Assembly: GCA_017462505.1 (NCBI GenBank) | Contig: JAFTQY010000057.1 | Location: 1-18,844 of the forward strand | Direction of reading: 5' to 3' | Source: Clostridia bacterium | Lineage (GTDB): Bacteria; Bacillota_A; Clostridia; Christensenellales; Borkfalkiaceae | Length of the DNA stretch: 18,844 nt | In this document: positions 1 to 5,367 of the stretch, piece after piece | Layout of the letters: every line of letters starts with the position of its first letter | Numbering within the stretch: position 1 is the first letter of the stretch | The notes under the pieces: model-generated | Told to the model about the DNA's origin: nothing | The model's database searches: none | Seen by the model: only the letters and a program-made list of their open reading frames with translations | Program-made: the position numbers and the translations under genes

Positions 1-375
1 GAATTAGAGAACGGCGCGGCGACTGAATTTAAGGGCGCTTACGACGAATACACCGCCTATAAAATGCAAACGAAAGCGGCGCAAAAGGCGGTTGAACGCG
101 TACCGTCCCCCGCCCTTTCGACAAATTCCGAGCATAAGGAAAGCTATTATCGGAGCAAGGAAGAACGGGCGCAGGACGCAAAACGCCGCACCCGTATCAA
201 GAAGATCGAGGACGAGATCGCCGCTCTGGAAGAAGAGGACGAAAGCTTAAACGCCGATTTGGCAAGCCCTGAGGTCACCGCGAATTTTGCTTTGCTTACG
301 GAAAAATGCAACCGTTTGGAAGAGATCAAAAACAAGCTCGACGAATTGTACGAAGAATACGAAATGCTAATTTAA
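1..375 (+). CDS. ABC-F family ATPase, C-terminal part (5' end outside window)
   Basis: The reading frame is open from base 1 and ends with TAA at 373-375, so only about 124 C-terminal residues are present. The start reads as a stretch ending YDEYTAYK, which resembles the end of the second nucleotide-binding domain of ABC-F proteins, where a conserved Y-x-x-Y lies near the last strand. The rest is strongly charged and helical (KKIEDEIAALEEEDESLNAD and LEEIKNKLDELYEEYEML). That matches the C-terminal coiled-coil extension of soluble ABC-F proteins, which act on ribosomes in translation or antibiotic protection rather than in transport. No Walker or signature motif lies inside the window, so the family call rests on this tail alone. 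It is followed by a perfect terminator hairpin. Confidence 0.75.
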   Translation, partial: ELENGAATEFKGAYDEYTAYKMQTKAAQKAVERVPSPALSTNSEHKESYYRSKEERAQDAKRRTRIKKIEDEIAALEEEDESLNADLASPEVTANFALLTEKCNRLEEIKNKLDELYEEYEMLI

Positions 376-392
376 AAATTTACAGAGTATAC

Positions 393-428
393 AAGCCGCG
401 GCGCTTACTATAAGCGCCGCGGCTTTTA
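393..428. terminator. Bidirectional intrinsic terminator between convergent genes
   Basis: A perfect 15 bp stem (393-407 with 411-425) encloses a 3-nt loop and is GC-rich in the centre. T-rich sequence follows on the plus side (424-427), and A-rich sequence at 374-380 gives Ts on the minus side. It lies between the stop of the plus-strand ABC-F gene and the stop of the minus-strand operon, so it can serve both. Confidence 0.9.
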
Positions 429-442
429 TTCCGTCCTTTGCT

Positions 443-1480
443 TTATGCGTAGGGGTATGCGTAAATTTTCCGTCCCGAAGTCAGCTTGCCAAATATGTAT
501 TTATTGCACGCCGACTCGTTCATGATATAAATTTTTCCGTTCAAATACACGAGCTCTTCGGACATGCACGGCGCTTTGACCGTATCCACGTGGCTTGCCC
601 CGTCCAAGAACACCCTTTTTACGTTGGGATAAGAAAACGCAAGGCCGTCTTCCGTTTCCCCTGCAAAAAGATACCCGTCCTCTATTTGCACTTTCGCGCT
701 GTCGTATACGTACAACTTCGACGCCGCCAAGGCGTACGAGGTCGATAACACGATCTTTCCGCTGTCCGTTATGCACATGCCCTGTACTAAGCCGCGCGTG
801 GAAATGACCGCACACGGGTCGGGATCAACCCCAAATTCCGCGCTTTCATCCAGCTTAAACGCCGTCATGATCGCGGTGTTTTGCTCCCCGCGCGGCGTTG
901 TCATGCGCTCGTAGTCGGCTGTTTCATAATTTCCTAAGCGGTAAAACGAACCCGTCAACAAATATCCGTCCACGATATAGCAATAGGCAGGGTTCAAATA
1001 TGCCCTGATCTCGCCGCATTTTGCCACCGTCGGTTTGCCGTCTAAAATATCCCGATAGGAAAATACGTCCAACCCGTTATCCCCCGTGACGTACACGTAA
1101 TCGCCGTTATGTACGATACCGCCCGTGTGCCCCACGTACGCGCTACCGTCGGCGCCCAAAAGCGACGCGTGATACTCGCCGCCCTTACCATCCATTACGT
1201 ACACGCGCGAGGGCTTGCCGTTAGACATATACCCCGCCGCCAGAAACACGCCCCGCTCGCTGTCATAATCAAAACCCTGCGGCACGTAACCGCTGTGGAT
1301 ATCGGGCACGGCAAACGTGCTCTCCGCCCGTTTATAAAAACGGTGAAAACGCACCCTGTCCACCACGACAAAAGCAAAAACTGCCGTACATAAAAAGGCA
1401 AGCACGCCGCAAAGCACCCGCCACGTCACGCCCCAAATCCTTTTGCCCACTTTATTTTTTACCTGAGCATTCGTTGTCAT
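443..1480 (-). CDS. Membrane-anchored beta-propeller-like protein of unknown function
   Basis: 345 residues. A short basic cytoplasmic N-terminus is followed by one predicted membrane helix at about residues 22-40, so the rest is probably outside the cell. The extracellular part has repeated short strand-turn units with Gly, Asp and aromatic residues (GYVPQGFDYD, GHTGGIVHNGDYVYVTG, VQGMCITDSGKIVLS, LYVYD), which looks like blades of a beta-propeller. I see no catalytic signature and do not recognise a named family. Purine-rich sequence (AAAGGAAAGGGG) precedes the ATG. It is the last gene of a four-gene minus-strand operon, 22 bp after the acetyltransferase, and ends just before the shared terminator. 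The propeller fold is inferred from sequence texture only. Confidence 0.8.
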   Translation of the reverse strand: MTTNAQVKNKVGKRIWGVTWRVLCGVLAFLCTAVFAFVVVDRVRFHRFYKRAESTFAVPDIHSGYVPQGFDYDSERGVFLAAGYMSNGKPSRVYVMDGKGGEYHASLLGADGSAYVGHTGGIVHNGDYVYVTGDNGLDVFSYRDILDGKPTVAKCGEIRAYLNPAYCYIVDGYLLTGSFYRLGNYETADYERMTTPRGEQNTAIMTAFKLDESAEFGVDPDPCAVISTRGLVQGMCITDSGKIVLSTSYALAASKLYVYDSAKVQIEDGYLFAGETEDGLAFSYPNVKRVFLDGASHVDTVKAPCMSEELVYLNGKIYIMNESACNKYIFGKLTSGRKIYAYPYA

Positions 1481-1502
1481 GAAACCCCTTTCCTTTCTCC
1501 CG

Positions 1503-1943
1503 TTATTTTACTTCGCACGACATATAGATATGCGGAATCCCGTCCTCTATATACTCGCCCGAAATTTGCGTAAAGCCCACGCTCTCGTAAAAGGGCTTTG
1601 CATACACCTGCGCCCCGACCTTGACCACGCGCGCGCCGAATTTCTCTTTCGCCACGGCAAGCCCTAAGCGCATCAGCTCGCCCCCGACCCCTTGGCGGCG
1701 TTTTAACGAAATCACTCTGCCAATGGACACTTCGTCCAAGCGTTTGCCCTTGTCCACCACGCGCAAATACGCCACGATCTTGCCGTTTTCGCGCAAAAAG
1801 ACGTGGTACGCCTCCAAGTCCACTCCGTCCAGATCTTGATACACGCAGTTTTGTTCTACGACGAAAACCTCGGCGCGGACGCGCAAAATCTCGTACAGCT
1901 CCGCCGCCGTCAGTTCGTCAAATTTTTTTACCGTCTTTTCCAT
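1503..1943 (-). CDS. ElaA-like GNAT N-acetyltransferase
   Basis: 146 residues, close to the usual ~150 of the ElaA group of GNAT acetyltransferases, which transfer acetyl from acetyl-CoA to an amine; the substrate of ElaA itself is not well defined. The N-terminal signature is clear: an LTAAELYEILRVRAEVFVVEQ stretch, then Y-x-D-L-D-G-x-D and an H of the ElaA type. The acetyl-CoA binding loop is the RRQGVGGELM segment (family pattern R-x-x-G-x-G/A), preceded by the strand SIGRVIS. The C-terminal GFTQISGEYIEDGIPHIYM is also typical. The preceding AAGGG is a moderate ribosome binding site. The gene follows the cupin gene by 9 bp and is probably co-transcribed. Confidence 0.9.
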   Translation of the reverse strand: MEKTVKKFDELTAAELYEILRVRAEVFVVEQNCVYQDLDGVDLEAYHVFLRENGKIVAYLRVVDKGKRLDEVSIGRVISLKRRQGVGGELMRLGLAVAKEKFGARVVKVGAQVYAKPFYESVGFTQISGEYIEDGIPHIYMSCEVK

Positions 1944-1952
1944 ATTACCCTT

Positions 1953-2282
1953 TTACTGTTGCGGAACAACCGCGTAAAAACAAAGATCGTTGTCGCCGAC
2001 GTTGATCAAACAATGCTCGCTGCCCTTAGGGCAATAATGGCAATCGCCTGCAAAGAGCAATTCTTCTTTGCCGTCGCAAACGGATTTCCCCTTGCCCGAA
2101 AGAATAAAGATGATTTCAGAGCTTGGCTCGTGCTTGTGCAAGCCAATCGTCGCTTTCGGCGCGAGTTTTCCGCGCAAAATTTTATTTTTACCGTCCACAA
2201 ACATATTCGCGATCAGCGCCCCGTCGCCGCCGTAAAACGCCTTTAATTCCGTTTCTTTCAATTCGTCAAATTTGATAAGCAT
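1953..2282 (-). CDS. Small single-domain cupin protein
   Basis: 109 residues forming one cupin beta-barrel. Motif 1 is visible around residues 48-65 with metal ligands H49, H51 and E56 (LHKHEPSSEIIFILSG), and motif 2 with G79, P85 and H90 (GDCHYCPKGSEHCLIN). The full set of ligands suggests a metal-binding cupin, either a small enzyme or a ligand-binding protein; the sequence does not say which. The putative ribosome site AGGTG overlaps the TAG stop of the preceding gene, which points to translational coupling in the operon. Confidence 0.9.
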   Translation of the reverse strand: MLIKFDELKETELKAFYGGDGALIANMFVDGKNKILRGKLAPKATIGLHKHEPSSEIIFILSGKGKSVCDGKEELLFAGDCHYCPKGSEHCLINVGDNDLCFYAVVPQQ

Positions 2283-2289
2283 ATAACAC

Positions 2290-2748
2290 CTATTCCCCCA
2301 TGAAAAACCGTTTAATTTTTGCGAAAATCTTTTTTATAAAAGAGGGATTTTCTTTCTGTTTATTGGTTCTCTGACACTCTTTAATAGTATATTTGTGCCT
2401 ATTTTCTTCTTCAACAGCCTTTCTCCCCAACGCAAGCGGATCTTCCGATTTTAAAATTCTTTGATGGAAATCTTTGACATATATTAAATCCTCACTTGTA
2501 CAAATACCCATCTCTAATGCACCAACTTCATGCGCCAACTGATTACGCACCCAACGAACATGTTTTAACTCTTTATAGTCTTCTTCCCATTCATCAACAC
2601 ATCTTTGATATTTATACCAATGCCTTTCCATTTGATTGATATATTCCGTCACCCCGTTGGCACTTGAATACGTTTCTTTGCACAAACGGTCAAGCCTTTT
2701 ATATTCTTCCTGAAATTCAAAAACCAAACAAACCATATCACTGCTCAT
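2290..2748 (-). CDS. Small helical protein with HEPN-like R-x4-H motif
   Basis: 152 residues, predicted mostly helical and charged. I do not recognise a named family. The most informative stretch is VRWVRNQLAHEVG at residues 64-76, which contains R-N-x-x-x-H (R68 to H73), the pattern of the catalytic R-x4-6-H motif of HEPN-domain RNases and of the many inactive HEPN helical bundles. The C-terminus is basic and aromatic (FIKKIFAKIKRFFMGE), possibly RNA- or membrane-contacting. Start choice: AAGG lies about 9 bp before the ATG, downstream of a good promoter. It is first in the operon. Its base composition differs from its neighbours: two 60-base stretches counted by hand have 20 and 25 G/C, against 37 in a stretch of the acetyltransferase gene, which suggests separate acquisition. 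Confidence 0.75.
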   Translation of the reverse strand: MSSDMVCLVFEFQEEYKRLDRLCKETYSSANGVTEYINQMERHWYKYQRCVDEWEEDYKELKHVRWVRNQLAHEVGALEMGICTSEDLIYVKDFHQRILKSEDPLALGRKAVEEENRHKYTIKECQRTNKQKENPSFIKKIFAKIKRFFMGE

Positions 2749-2790
2749 TTTATTTTACCTTGTCTAATAGCGATAGTCTTCTTGGCAATA

Positions 2791-2819
2791 ATTATAACAT
2801 ATTTTCGTTTGTTGTACAA
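2791..2819 (-). promoter_or_regulatory. Sigma-A-type promoter of the 2748-443 operon
   Basis: On the minus strand, TTGTAC (2814-2819) and TATAAT (2791-2796) are separated by 17 bases. The predicted transcript starts near 2784, about 36 nt before the ATG at 2748. It sits between the HEPN-like gene and the tRNA-associated element. Confidence 0.75.
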
Positions 2820-2861
2820 GGCTTTTGGGGAAATTTAACGTTGCGGAAAATAAAAAATTAT

Positions 2862-3020
2862 AGGCGGAGGGATTCTGCCGTTTCCGCTTTGCGGAGCCTC
2901 GGCAGAGTTTCCTCGCGCCGACAAGTCCATGCTTCATTCCATTCGGCTTTTGCGGACACTCGTCACGCGAACCCCCGATACTTCGGGCTTTCTTTTAAAC
3001 CTCCGCCTGCGCCAACGAAA
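2862..3020. repeat. tRNA-associated palindromic element with tRNA-like ends
   Basis: The stretch has no coding signal and is bounded by a 9 bp perfect inverted repeat, 2862-2870 (AGGCGGAGG) and 3000-3008 (CCTCCGCCT). It contains a nested hairpin at 2875-2905 (outer arms CTGCCG/CGGCAG, inner TCCGC-TTT-GCGGA) and another at 2974-2987 (CCCGA-TACT-TCGGG). Its left end, 2862-2875, is identical to the tRNA-Ser 3' region at 3053-3066, and 2969-2977 equals 3067-3075, as if a tRNA T-arm had been split by 93 bases. Its right end, 3000-3020, is an exact inverted copy of 3041-3061. The whole looks like a small dispersed non-coding repeat, but only one copy is present here. Confidence 0.6.
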
Positions 3021-3040
3021 AAAGTGCCCGCTGTGGGCAC
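3018..3040 (-). terminator. Intrinsic terminator of tRNA-Ser
   Basis: On the minus strand a 6 bp stem GTGCCC/GGGCAC (3035-3040 with 3024-3029) with a 5-nt loop is followed by six Ts (3023-3018). It begins 6 bases after the encoded CCA of the tRNA. Confidence 0.8.
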
Positions 3041-3046
3041 TTTCGT

Positions 3047-3135
3047 TGGCGCAGGCGGAGGGATTCGAACCCCCGTGGGGTTGCCCCCAAACGGTTTTCA
3101 AGACCGCCTCGTTATGACCGCTTCGATACGCCTGC
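3047..3135 (-). tRNA. tRNA-Ser (anticodon UGA), CCA encoded
   Basis: Read on the minus strand, all arms form. The acceptor is GCAGGCG/CGCCTGC (3129-3135 with 3051-3057). The D arm has TCG/CGA. The anticodon stem GCGGT/ACCGT encloses the loop CTTGAAA, giving anticodon TGA. There is a long class II variable arm (GGGG-GCAA-CCCC) and a T arm GGGGG-TTCGAAT-CCCTC. The discriminator is G (3050), followed by encoded CCA at 3047-3049. The long variable arm together with the UGA anticodon fixes the identity as serine. It has its own promoter (3159-3187) and terminator (3018-3040). Confidence 0.97.
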
Positions 3136-3158
3136 ATTTTTTTTAATTCACTTTTCTT

Positions 3159-3187
3159 ATTATACTCTACCCAAAAAAATTTGTCAA
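3159..3187 (-). promoter_or_regulatory. Consensus promoter of tRNA-Ser
   Basis: On the minus strand, TTGACA (3182-3187) and TATAAT (3159-3164) are separated by exactly 17 bases, a perfect sigma-A consensus. The expected start near 3152 gives a leader of about 16 nt before the mature tRNA 5' end. Confidence 0.9.
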
Positions 3188-3223
3188 TGCTTTTTCGTTC
3201 TCTCGTGAAAAAATCCCCCGAGC

Positions 3224-3259
3224 AAAAAAACGGTGCGGAAAGCTTTTCCTCTCCGCACC
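3224..3259 (-). terminator. Intrinsic terminator of the small membrane protein gene
   Basis: An 8 bp stem (TCCGCACC/GGTGCGGA, 3252-3259 with 3232-3239), G-rich on the 5' side of the transcript, is followed by seven Ts on the minus strand (3230-3224). It lies 27 bases after the stop of the gene ending at 3286. Confidence 0.88.
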
Positions 3260-3285
3260 CGTATTCCGTCCTATAAATCTAAACG

Positions 3286-3777
3286 TTAAAACGTTCCGAC
3301 AATCCCTACACCCAACAAATAACAGGTGAGCACAGCCGCCGCAAACATTCCCAAACCGATCAACAGTTTGTACCCCGCCGATTTTACCTTGCCCGCAAGA
3401 TATAAGTTTAACACGGCGTACAACGCGCTGATCCCGCCGCCCAGCGCACCGCCAACGATCGGGAAAATTTTTACCAGCGTAACCGACGCGCCCCATATAA
3501 TCACAAACGCAACCGTCAGCACCGAAAGCACGTAAGAATACCACGTCGGCTTTTCCGTGACCTGAATATTCTCGTTGCCGATCGTCAAAACTGCGCCCAT
3601 TAAAAAAGACCCCTTAACGCTCACCTCTAAGGTTTCGCCGCCAAACTCGTACGTCCACTTGTTTCTGCCTGCTTTTTGCAATTCCACGTCGTTGATCTTG
3701 ATCTTTTTCTTCCCCGACCAGTCCCCTTCATTATACAAAATAGTGCCATACGTATCGTGCTGAATAACTTTTTCCAT
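3286..3777 (-). CDS. Small membrane protein with N-terminal soluble domain
   Basis: 163 residues, family not recognised. Residues 1 to about 75 are hydrophilic and strand-rich (YGTILYNEGDWSGKKKIKI, WTYEFGGETLEVSVKG). The rest has three predicted membrane helices, at roughly 80-103, 104-127 and 135-160, with glycine-rich turns (GGALGGGISALYAVLNLYL). The ribosome site GGAG lies a few bases before the ATG. It has a consensus promoter whose spacer is filled by a palindromic operator, and it is divergent from the XRE regulator gene, so it is probably the target of that regulator. The function is unknown. Confidence 0.8.
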   Translation of the reverse strand: MEKVIQHDTYGTILYNEGDWSGKKKIKINDVELQKAGRNKWTYEFGGETLEVSVKGSFLMGAVLTIGNENIQVTEKPTWYSYVLSVLTVAFVIIWGASVTLVKIFPIVGGALGGGISALYAVLNLYLAGKVKSAGYKLLIGLGMFAAAVLTCYLLGVGIVGTF

Positions 3778-3832
3778 AAAACTCTCCTTTCTTTTTTATT
3801 TTTCAGTAAATGCATTTGCACTTTACACAAAA

Positions 3833-3862
3833 ATTATACACTAACCGACGGTTAGTTGTCAA
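3833..3862 (-). promoter_or_regulatory. Consensus promoter of the small membrane protein gene
   Basis: On the minus strand, TTGACA (3857-3862) and TATAAT (3833-3838) are separated by 18 bases. The start is predicted near 3826, giving a leader of about 49 nt. The spacer is occupied by the palindrome at 3840-3856. Confidence 0.85.
3840..3856. promoter_or_regulatory. Palindromic operator inside the promoter spacer
   Basis: A perfect 17 bp palindrome, ACTAACCG-A-CGGTTAGT, lies exactly between the -35 and -10 elements of the minus-strand promoter. A related shorter site, CTAACCATTAGTTA (3870-3883), abuts the -10 of the divergent XRE gene. Both are likely binding sites of the XRE protein encoded at 3896, which would then repress its neighbour and itself. 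Binding is inferred from position and symmetry. Confidence 0.75.
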
Positions 3863-3883
3863 GTATTTTCTAACCATTAGTTA

Positions 3884-3889
3884 TATAAT
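3884..3889 (+). promoter_or_regulatory. -10 element of the XRE gene (leaderless start)
   Basis: TATAAT at 3884-3889 puts the transcript start at about 3896, the A of the ATG itself. No purine-rich ribosome site precedes the ATG. No good -35 is present at 16-18 bases; TTGTCA at 3856-3861 is 22 bases away. The operator-like CTAACCATTAGTTA occupies the spacer. Confidence 0.6.
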
Positions 3890-3895
3890 ATTTAT

Positions 3896-4108
3896 ATGGA
3901 ACAGAATATTATTAAAAAAAGATTAGGCGAAGAATTGAAAAACAGCGGTCTTACCACGGTTGAGATAGCAAAACGCATCGGCGTTTCTCCTGAAATGGTC
4001 ACCCAATACAAGACAACGAAAAAATTGCCGTCGCTGGACACTTTTGCCAAACTGTGCAAGGAGCTGGATTTAGACGCAAATTATATTTTGGGGATTGAAA
4101 AGCATTAA
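3896..4108 (+). CDS. XRE-family (Cro/CI-type) transcriptional regulator
   Basis: 70 residues, essentially one helix-turn-helix domain. It includes LTTVEIAKRIGVSPEMVTQ at about 19-37 as the HTH core and LPSLDTFAKLCKELDLDANY as the following helices, the usual XRE arrangement. Proteins of this size are DNA-binding repressors without a sensor domain. It is divergent from the membrane-protein gene, with symmetric sites in the shared 118-base control region. The base composition is AT-rich. The ATG has no Shine-Dalgarno and sits at the predicted transcript start, so translation is probably leaderless. A terminator overlaps the end of the convergent lipid kinase gene. Confidence 0.9.
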   Translation: MEQNIIKKRLGEELKNSGLTTVEIAKRIGVSPEMVTQYKTTKKLPSLDTFAKLCKELDLDANYILGIEKH

Positions 4109-4124
4109 ATCCACCGTTTATTTC

Positions 4125-4153
4125 AAAAGAGAGCTTATTTGCTCTCTTTTTTT
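4125..4153 (+). terminator. Terminator of the XRE gene overlapping the lipid kinase 3' end
   Basis: A perfect 10 bp stem (AAAAGAGAGC/GCTCTCTTTT, 4125-4134 with 4141-4150) with a 6-nt loop leads into a T-run to 4153. The right arm lies inside the last codons of the convergent minus-strand gene, whose stop is at 4135-4137, so the hairpin sequence is also coding. Confidence 0.85.
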
Positions 4154-5184
4154 GTTTTCTTTTCTGCTCTTTTCTGCGCCTTTGCCTCCAAACGCGCCGC
4201 TTTCTTCGCCGCCTTTTTCGCCTTTCTTCTTTCCTTTTTGCTCATCGAGCCGTCTGCGGAAGCCAACTCGCCCGCGCACTCGATTTTCGACTCGGGCAGG
4301 GCGATCTTTAACACCTGCTTTGCCGCCGTGATCGTCAGTTCCTCGTGCTCGCCGCCGTTTTCCCCGTCCAGCGAAAACGCCGTTTTTTCCATCGTCAAGG
4401 TAAGCTTGGACGTGCGCACGAACATCAGCTTTGATTTGCTGAAATCCCGCTCTTTTAAATTCTTATACAGCTGTATCCATTCGCGGATTTTCTTCGGGCG
4501 CGGAATAAACAACGCCTCCAACTGCCCGTCGTCCAGCTCCACCTTTTTATCCACCAAAATATGTAACGTGCCGATCGATTTTGAATTAGAAATCGTACCG
4601 AAAATAAACTCGCCGTTGAACACGACGTCGCCCGCGTCCACCTTCATTTTACGGCAAGCCGCCTTAAACTTGTTCGGGCCGATACATTTGATGATATTCC
4701 AAACGTACGCCCAAATTTTCCAACGGTTTTTCGCCGACTGCTTGGTCTTGTACGAAACGTCCGTCGCAATCCCAAACGCCGCTACGTACGCAAAATACCG
4801 ATCCCCGAATTTCCCCAAATCGATCGCCTTGATGTTGTCCGACGCGGCGATCTTTGCCGCCTCGATCACGTTTTTGGGAATCCCGTGCGTCGCCGCAAAA
4901 TCGTTGACCGTGCCCGTGGCGATATACCCCGTTTCCACTTCCTTGGGCAGGGACATAACGCCGTTGACCAGCTCGTTGAGCATACCGTCGCCGCCAGCCA
5001 CTACGATACGGTCAAAGTCCGCGCCTTCTTCGCGGATCTTATTGATCCCGTCGCCCGAAGATTGCGTAGGGTATGCAACGACCTCGTAGCCCGCTTTCGT
5101 GAAAACGTCGAGCACTTCCGCCAGATGCTTGCGTATGACACCCGTCCCCGAGTGCGGATTGAAAATAAACAACAATTTTTTCAT
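4135..5184 (-). CDS. Diacylglycerol/lipid kinase family protein (YegS/DagK type)
   Basis: 349 residues from the ATG at 5184, which has AAAGGA 8 bases upstream; an in-frame ATG 48 bases further up lies at the -35 of the promoter and is rejected. Family motifs are in order: NPHSGTG (9-15, phosphate loop), AGGDGMLNELVNG (63-75, nucleotide-binding, usually GGDGT), ATGTVNDFA (89-97), a DLGKFGDRYFAYVAAFG strand-turn typical of the second domain, and FSLDGE near the end of the catalytic part. The family phosphorylates diacylglycerol or related lipids with ATP at the membrane face. Unusual features are M in place of T in GGDGT and a Lys/Ala/Glu-rich tail of about 36 residues (from MSKKERRKAKKAAKK), perhaps contacting membrane phosphate groups. 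The exact lipid substrate is unknown. Confidence 0.92.
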   Translation of the reverse strand: MKKLLFIFNPHSGTGVIRKHLAEVLDVFTKAGYEVVAYPTQSSGDGINKIREEGADFDRIVVAGGDGMLNELVNGVMSLPKEVETGYIATGTVNDFAATHGIPKNVIEAAKIAASDNIKAIDLGKFGDRYFAYVAAFGIATDVSYKTKQSAKNRWKIWAYVWNIIKCIGPNKFKAACRKMKVDAGDVVFNGEFIFGTISNSKSIGTLHILVDKKVELDDGQLEALFIPRPKKIREWIQLYKNLKERDFSKSKLMFVRTSKLTLTMEKTAFSLDGENGGEHEELTITAAKQVLKIALPESKIECAGELASADGSMSKKERRKAKKAAKKAARLEAKAQKRAEKKTKKESK

Positions 5185-5203
5185 AGCGTTTTTCCTTTGT
5201 TCT

Positions 5204-5232
5204 ATCATAATATATTTTGCGCTGAAAGTCAA
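5204..5232 (-). promoter_or_regulatory. Promoter of the lipid kinase gene
   Basis: On the minus strand, TTGACT (5227-5232) and TATGAT (5204-5209) are separated by 17 bases. The expected start near 5197 gives a very short leader that just contains the ribosome site AAAGGA. Confidence 0.7.
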
Positions 5233-5333
5233 CCCTCTTGTCGAAAAATGTTAAAATTTTGTTAATATTTTGCGAATAGCACAACAAAATCGCCTTTGTG
5301 CAAAAAACACTTTCCTTTTTGCCTCAAACATGG

Positions 5334-5339
5334 TATACT
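5334..5339 (+). promoter_or_regulatory. Probable -10 element of the QueG-like gene
   Basis: TATACT lies 28 bases before the ATG at 5368. The matching -35 (TTTCCT at 5311-5316, 17-base spacer) is weak, so this promoter is tentative. Confidence 0.4.
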
Positions 5340-5367
5340 AAAAGAAAACCGCACAAGGAAACGCGCC

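Noticed and set aside
2664..3146. A 160-codon plus-strand open frame
   Set aside because: It runs antisense through the tRNA-Ser gene and the non-coding element; its C-terminal part is simply the translated complement of the tRNA, a well-known type of false ORF.
4139..5089. A 316-codon plus-strand open frame opposite the lipid kinase
   Set aside because: It is a mirror frame of a gene with all family motifs; the translation is low-complexity (Ser/Phe/Ala) and has no ribosome site.
5185..5232. Upstream in-frame start extending the lipid kinase by 16 residues
   Set aside because: The extension would begin at the -35 of the likely promoter, has no ribosome site, and precedes the natural MKKLLFIFNP start of the family.
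5257..5288. An imperfect inverted repeat ATTTTGTT/AACAAAAT between the lipid kinase and QueG-like promoters
   Set aside because: Low-complexity AT-rich sequence where such matches are expected by chance; no regulator gene is nearby.
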